A DNA stretch of 64,000 bases, from the NCBI RefSeq assembly GCF_011075055.1, contig NC_058145.1, positions 5,427,228 to 5,491,227 on the forward strand. Reading direction: 5' to 3'. The notes below the pieces were generated by a model. The model was not told the DNA's origin and did no database searches. It worked only from the letters and a program-made list of their open reading frames with translations. This document shows positions 62,001-64,000 of the stretch, one piece after another. Source of the DNA: Mangifera indica (lineage: Eukaryota > Streptophyta > Magnoliopsida > Sapindales > Anacardiaceae). The position numbers and the translations under genes were made by a program. Positions within the stretch are counted from its first letter, which is position 1. Every line of letters begins with the position of its first letter.

Positions 62001-63382
62001 AATTCTGACATCAGGTCCTGTCAATATTTCAGGTCCATCAAGATAATTTCCAAATGAATGTAAAACTTCAACTTTTTGCTCTCATTGCAAAACAAGCAGC
62101 ATTCCACCAGCTTAGATCAGTGGAGCAACTTGGGTACATTACTGTGCTTATGCAGAGGTACAAAGAAAGAACATATAGTTTCTGGTTCAACATTGCACTT
62201 GGAATATTTGCATTTTAACTTAATTTTAATTATCTCTTTTGATGTAGGAATGATTCTGGTATCCGTGGGCTGCAGTTCATCATCCAATCTTCAGTGAAGG
62301 TATATGGCGTAGTTTTCCACTTGTAATTTTCAGCACTGCGTCAGTGCCTCAAGTTGTTTGTTAATTTTTTCACAGGGTCCAAAATGTATTGATACAAGAG
62401 TTGAATCATTCCTCAAGATGTTTGAAAGTAAACTTTATGAGATAACTAGTGAACAATTCAAGGTGAGATAACACTTCTAGTTAACTTCTTTCTTGGTGTT
62501 CTGGTGATGAGAATGTTTCTATGATCACAATGGAAGAATTTAAATTATTTATTCTTTACGAAAACATTGGTAGGTTTTTATGCTTTTTTACTTTTCTTTT
62601 TGTGGGGGGGTGCTAGTTCCAGAGTTCAAATCTCTTACAAATAGAAAATTCAATCAAGTCATTGGGTAACATGATTTTAATTGGTAAATTACATTAGATC
62701 CATACATGAGATTTAACGGCTTGGCACCATAAGGATAACATAGCAATTGTGACGCAGAGTAACGTGAATGCATTGATTGATATGAAACTTGAGAAGCACA
62801 AGAATCTAAGGGAAGAATCTGGATTCTACTGGCGAGAGATTTCTGATGGGACATTCAAATTTGATAGGAGGGAAGCTGAGGTATGAAAAGGAATCTCATA
62901 TATTTACACATATTCAAGATAAGATTCTTCATCTTTGGATATTTATTTTCTTTTTTCCTAGAGAAATAAAATGCAGTGAGGGGCCTTAAGAACGTAGCCT
63001 CTGCACTGTTAGAACTCTTTCTGATTTTGAAGAACATGCAAAATTTAAAAATATTTTTTCCATCTATAGACATGGACTTGTTATTTCATGAAATAGTTGA
63101 TTTTTACAATTATTGTTGAATCTGAAACAGGCTGCAGCTTTAAGGCAGCTTACACAAGAAGAATTGATAGATTTTTTCAATGAATATGTTAAAATTGGTG
63201 CACCTCAGAAGAAGACACTAAGTGTTAGAGTTTATGGGAGCTTACATGCATCTGAGTACACATCAGAAAACTGTGAATCAGCTGAACCTACCATCATTCA
63301 TATTGATGATATTTTCTGTTTCAGAAGATCACAACCTCTTTATGGTTCGTTCAAGGGAGGTTTTGGTCAAATGAAGTTGTAG
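21116..63382 (+). CDS. Insulin-degrading enzyme-like M16A zinc metallopeptidase, 26 exons, 967 aa
   Basis: Predicted zinc endopeptidase that cleaves short peptides inside a closed two-half chamber. Closest family: plant insulysin-like proteases, including Arabidopsis PXM16 (about 970 residues as I recall it). Exons: 21116-21238, 21329-21404, 21545-21612, 22598-22689, 22781-22854, 22965-23008, 31568-31619, 33280-33402, 33489-33601, 34143-34305, 46645-46737, 46871-46956, 47888-47974, 48730-48833, 55868-55970, 56181-56276, 56346-56535, 56770-56831, 58662-58766, 59541-59742, 59829-60037, 62033-62157, 62248-62299, 62376-62462, 62758-62880, 63131-63382. They sum to 2,904 nt and all phases agree. 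The motif HFLEH (H64, E67, H68) spans the exon 2/3 junction, and E145 lies 77 residues after H68. The start is the first ATG after a CT-rich leader and gives the family's usual N-terminus. All introns are GT-AG except intron 1 (GC-AG). The protein ends in MKL, a weak peroxisomal-signal-like tripeptide. Exon calls rest on protein similarity; no transcript was seen. Confidence 0.95.
21239..21328 (+). other. Intron 1 of the IDE-like gene, non-canonical GC-AG
   Basis: Exon 1 must end after the codon AAG (21236-21238) to join TGT GCT GCT of exon 2 and give the conserved DPDTDK-CAASMNV stretch. The next two bases are GC, not GT, and the acceptor is TTGTAG at 21323-21328. The donor reads AAG|GCATTC, which is poor even against the usual GC-donor consensus (AG|GCAAGT). 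No GT nearby keeps both the frame and the family sequence. Confidence 0.75.
24384..24962 (+). repeat. gypsy-1 5' LTR
   Basis: 579 bp. It starts TATTAGGTCC, where the 3' copy has TGTTAGGTCC, so the terminal TG has mutated. It ends ..tatatCA. A degraded primer-binding site, TGGTATTAAAAC, follows at about 24,965-24,976. Confidence 0.9.
27413..28068. mobile_element. Mutator-type foldback element nested in gypsy-1 RT (656 bp)
   Basis: Terminal inverted repeats start GGCCAAAGGACTATTTCCC on the left and GGCCAAAGAACTATTTCAC (complement) on the right, and stay similar for about 85 bp. A second matching block near the centre (ggtttgcaaatcatggtc / gaccatgatttgcaaacc) shows it is a long imperfect hairpin. 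Flanks are CTTTTTATA at 27,404-27,412 and CTTTTTAAA at 28,069-28,077, a 9-bp duplication with one mismatch, which is the size made by Mutator-like transposases. It codes for no transposase; the minus-strand ORF at 27,578-27,910 lies within the hairpin and I do not call it a gene. Confidence 0.85.
30324..30624. mobile_element. 301-bp element with two inverted LTR-like arms and a tRNA-iMet primer-binding sequence
   Basis: The element begins TGTTAGGATCC and ends GGATCCTAACA. It is flanked by perfect 5-bp duplications GAATG (30,319-30,323 and 30,625-30,629). The left arm, 30,324-30,464, starts TG and ends CA; the right arm, 30,484-30,624, is its reverse complement with roughly eight differences in 141 bp. 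The 19-bp centre contains the complement of TGGTATCAGAGCC, two bases from the right arm's inner end, exactly where a primer-binding site sits next to a 5' LTR. So each arm looks like a complete 141-bp LTR, but the two face each other. It interrupts the chromodomain-like tail of gypsy-1, whose coding resumes after it. TRIM/SMART-sized LTR elements are known, but those have direct LTRs. Confidence 0.85.
30469..30481 (-). promoter_or_regulatory. Primer-binding sequence in the loop of the inverted-LTR element
   Basis: The + strand reads ggctctgatacca; on the minus strand this is TGGTATCAGAGCC, matching the initiator tRNA-Met 3' end. There is a gap of two bases to the arm ending ..GTATCA. Confidence 0.8.
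30714..31279 (+). repeat. gypsy-1 3' LTR
   Basis: 566 bp, TGTTAGGTCCCAGG to ..tttatCA. It is preceded by the purine-rich tract 'gggaggggcaa', the expected polypurine tract. Confidence 0.9.
31568..34305 (+). CDS. Exons 7-10 of the IDE-like gene (residues 160-310)
   Basis: These exons carry the end of the first M16 domain and most of the second. Exon 7 gives the conserved [11 protein letters not shown] stretch (finished in exon 8). Exon 8 gives [10 protein letters not shown], exon 9 [12 protein letters not shown], and exon 10 the strongly conserved [16 protein letters not shown]. Exon 10 contains an internal AG|GTATCT at about 34,240, but using it as a donor would remove [10 protein letters not shown], so I read through it. 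Intron 7 (31,620-33,279) and intron 9 (33,602-34,142) hold T-rich intron sequence and no gene I can support. Confidence 0.93.
35513..36058 (-). repeat. gypsy-2 3' LTR (546 bp)
   Basis: Same sequence as 40,907-41,633 but lacking about 158 bp that the other copy has after 'gagtagc(a/g)ataac' (at about 35,783). A purine tract and the end of pol (HLEDKV) adjoin it at about 36,060-36,100. Confidence 0.88.
36060..40875 (-). pseudogene. gypsy-2 gag-pol remnant
   Basis: The minus strand starts at 40,875 ([20 protein letters not shown], a coiled-coil-like gag N-terminus). Gag continues to about 39,300, with a zinc-knuckle-like [16 protein letters not shown] at about 39,330. Protease (about 39,110-38,786) has VDCGATHNF and, later, [14 protein letters not shown] (about 38,600-37,900) has FFDNILIYN and LEYLGHIIS; RNase H is at about 37,900-37,450, integrase at about 37,300-36,660 (end block [21 protein letters not shown]), and the chromodomain-like tail to about 36,060. 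Stops break it at many points. It is related to gypsy-1, but the LTRs differ. Confidence 0.88.
40907..41633 (-). repeat. gypsy-2 5' LTR (727 bp)
   Basis: The longer copy. The segment 41,180-41,337 has no counterpart in the 3' LTR. Its terminal dinucleotides have decayed (TA..TA where the other copy has TG..CA). Confidence 0.88.
43701..43800. repeat. 39-bp inverted repeat, near-perfect
   Basis: The arms at 43,701-43,739 and 43,762-43,800 match in 38 of 39 positions (core ttacaaatcatataatgcat), with a 22-bp loop. It sits just upstream of the hAT transposase start. Confidence 0.85.
43801..44010. repeat. Degenerate tandem repeat, about 60-bp unit
   Basis: Repeats of a unit containing 'cataatcatataatgactatcatataatgcat' and 'gaagat..cagagg', about three copies between 43,860 and 44,000. 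The minus-strand ORF here repeats for the same reason. Confidence 0.7.
44669..45413 (+). repeat. Solo-LTR-like insertion in the hAT element, copy of 49,440-50,183
   Basis: Begins TGATGGGGGATC and shares long blocks with the solo LTR in intron 14: 'ggaggttaggtggaaaa', 'aataaaattAgtttgag', 'ttgcgtctgttga(a/c)', 'aaccccatca'. The right end is uncertain and I find no convincing target duplication. The stretch before it (44,280-44,668) shows no family I recognise. Confidence 0.6.
46645..48833 (+). CDS. Exons 11-14 of the IDE-like gene (residues 310-433)
   Basis: Exon 11 encodes the conserved [14 protein letters not shown]. Exon 12 encodes [16 protein letters not shown] (first residues from exon 11) and ends CKWIFDE. 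Exon 13 starts [17 protein letters not shown] and exon 14 gives [15 protein letters not shown]. Together they finish the second M16 domain and enter the linker to the C-terminal half. Introns 12 (46,957-47,887) and 13 (47,975-48,729) hold no recognisable gene. A short TTTC microsatellite lies at about 48,027-48,048. The acceptor of exon 13 is TATGAAG|CTTTCAG; the CAG four codons' width downstream would drop LSA, which the family has. Confidence 0.92.
49067..49078 (+). promoter_or_regulatory. copia-2 primer-binding site
   Basis: TGGTATCAAAGC, one base from the tRNA-iMet complement TGGTATCAGAGC. It is followed after about 95 bp by the gag start. Confidence 0.65.
49440..50183 (+). repeat. Solo LTR (744 bp) inside copia-2 gag
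   Basis: Begins TGATGGGGGACC and ends CCTGTGTCA. Perfect 5-bp duplications CATGG lie at 49,435-49,439 and 50,184-50,188. Taking out the LTR and one CATGG copy makes the gag frame continuous (..SIIM then AWLVNSM). This pattern is left when recombination between two LTRs removes the interior of an LTR element. The parent family is not otherwise in the window except for the copy at 44,669. Confidence 0.88.
51981..52239. mobile_element. hAT-type MITE (259 bp) with GAGCTCGGCTCG repeats
   Basis: Terminal inverted repeats TAGTGTTGGACTCGAGC and, complemented, TAGGGCTGGATTCGAAC. Perfect 8-bp duplications ACTCCAAT lie at 51,973-51,980 and 52,240-52,247. Both arms are dense in gagctcgg/ctcggctcgg motifs, much richer in GC and CpG than anything around them; the middle is AT-rich. 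It codes for nothing and depends on a hAT transposase in trans. It splits the integrase-RT linker of copia-2. Confidence 0.9.
54269..54644 (+). repeat. copia-2 3' LTR (376 bp)
   Basis: Begins TGTTGGAAAGTTGACAAGG after the purine tract aggggaag and ends ..ttcctgaca. The first 65 bp are duplicated in tandem (second copy from 54,334). Confidence 0.78.
55868..63382 (+). CDS. Exons 15-26 of the IDE-like gene: C-terminal half (residues 433-967) and stop
   Basis: Twelve exons encode the catalytically silent half that closes the chamber and binds substrate. Recognisable family blocks: [43 protein letters not shown] across exons 17/18, [37 protein letters not shown], then [16 protein letters not shown], and [16 protein letters not shown]. 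Exon 26 ends [13 protein letters not shown] and a TAG at 63380-63382. Introns 18 (56,832-58,661), 19 (58,767-59,540) and 21 (60,038-62,032) are long. I see no gene in them; intron 21 holds a MITE and a tandem duplication listed below. Confidence 0.94.
60108..60270 (+). mobile_element. About 163-bp stem-loop MITE, copy 2, in intron 21
   Basis: Inverted repeats of about 70 bp: 'acattatgtgtacatact' at the left against 'agtgtgtaaacatagttt' at the right, and 'gatatgttatcatgtgattgagt' against its complement. Same family as 15,069-15,241, in opposite orientation. The 71-residue ORF here runs through the MITE and is not a gene. Confidence 0.75.
61752..61930 (+). repeat. Tandem duplication, unit about 85 bp, in intron 21
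   Basis: Units begin 'ga(a/a)(a/t)gtactaatttaaattt' at 61,752 and 61,837, with 11 bases of a third at 61,920. Both contain 'aaatatgattctcaaagctttgtgggttgaaacttga' (here split for reading: aaatatgattctcaaagc, tttgtgggttgaaacttg). Confidence 0.85.
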
Positions 63383-64000
63383 GAAGTTGGGATATCCCAG
63401 CTGTTCGTAAAGAAAACTTAAGGGTATCAGGTGGGGAGATGGCTGCTCCTAACTAACGATAGGTGAAGAGAATTGGAGACAGGTATGAAAGCTACACAAA
63501 ATGGTGGCTGCAAGTCCTTTTCTTGGTTGAATTGAGGTACCTCTGTTGACACCAATATGGTGGAGCTTTTTGTCCCTTATCTGGTTTTCAATCAACATTT
63601 ATCTCACCGTGATATTGATATTTGTTATGGTTTAGACAATTTCAATTTTTTTTGCCTATTTCCATCACCCAAAAGTATTGTGCCTGAATGAGTTTTGAAT
63701 TGGACGAATGAATATCCAGTTGTAAAAGACGAAAGCAGGGTTCTCCAACTTGTAAAAGACGAAAGCAAAATGTCAAAACATATCGTGCAGTTTGATCTTT
63801 AAAGACATGATAAATGTTTTTGTGTGTATGGGCATGCATCAAATTTTCAAGACCTTCATGCCAACCGACATTACAATCAGCCTCTAAATCTTTAAAAAAG
63901 TTTATTTTAATGATTGTGTATTGTTATTTGGTGTGTTTGAATTGATTTTATTACTCTGAAGTACATTTCTTAATTATGAATGATAGAAATATGATAATTT
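63383..64000 (+). other. Probable 3' UTR and downstream flank of the IDE-like gene
   Basis: AT-rich sequence without an ORF I would support. No clear AATAAA signal is present. An 18-bp direct repeat (ttgtaaaagacgaaagca) occurs at 63,720-63,737 and 63,750-63,767. The cleavage site cannot be placed. Confidence 0.5.
63720..63767 (+). repeat. 18-bp direct repeat downstream of the stop codon
   Basis: ttgtaaaagacgaaagca occurs at 63,720-63,737 and 63,750-63,767, a period of 30 bp. Confidence 0.9.

Noticed and set aside
1..64000. tRNA or rRNA genes
   Set aside because: The only tRNA-related matches are 12-13 base primer-binding sites of retroelements; no cloverleaf or rRNA segment was seen.

Overview
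The window is nuclear DNA of a flowering plant, most likely a eudicot. It holds one split gene with short conserved exons and GT-AG introns, set in AT-rich sequence full of retrotransposons. I cannot name the species from the sequence alone.

The only intact gene I can support encodes a plant M16A zinc metallopeptidase of the insulin-degrading enzyme (insulysin) family. It runs on the + strand from 21116 to 63382 in 26 exons. The joined frame is open for 967 residues and carries the inverted zinc motif HFLEH (residues 64-68) and the third ligand Glu145. Three introns are greatly enlarged: intron 6 (8,559 bp), intron 10 (12,339 bp) and intron 14 (7,034 bp). Together they make up about two thirds of the 42 kb gene. 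The splice sites around them are ordinary and every exon stays in frame.

Upstream (1-20,970) is a graveyard of minus-strand Ty1/copia elements. At 1-14,182 there is a tandem array: leader-LTR-internal-LTR-internal-LTR, with LTRs shared between neighbouring units. At about 16,770-19,870 lies a separate copia LTR with an RT/RNase H remnant. Hairpin MITEs sit at about 15.1 kb and just upstream of the gene (20,455-20,967).

Intron 6 holds a Ty3/gypsy element (24,384-31,279) with a perfect 5-bp target duplication. Two smaller elements are nested in it: a 656-bp Mutator-type foldback element inside the reverse transcriptase, and a 301-bp element made of two 141-bp LTR-like arms in INVERTED orientation around a tRNA-iMet primer-binding sequence. 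The second one is the most unusual object in the window.

Intron 10 is almost filled by one hAT transposon (34,426-46,177, 8-bp target duplication with one mismatch). Its transposase gene is split by a second Ty3/gypsy element (35,513-41,633, TSD GTATG), and its right part carries a solo-LTR-like insertion. Intron 14 holds a Ty1/copia element (49,067-54,644) that lacks a recognisable 5' LTR. It is interrupted by a 744-bp solo LTR (TSD CATGG) and a 259-bp hAT-type MITE (TSD ACTCCAAT). All transposon reading frames are broken by stops, shifts or deletions.

I see no rRNA, tRNA or CRISPR and no bacterial-type operon. Positions marked 'about' are boundaries I could not fix to the base.
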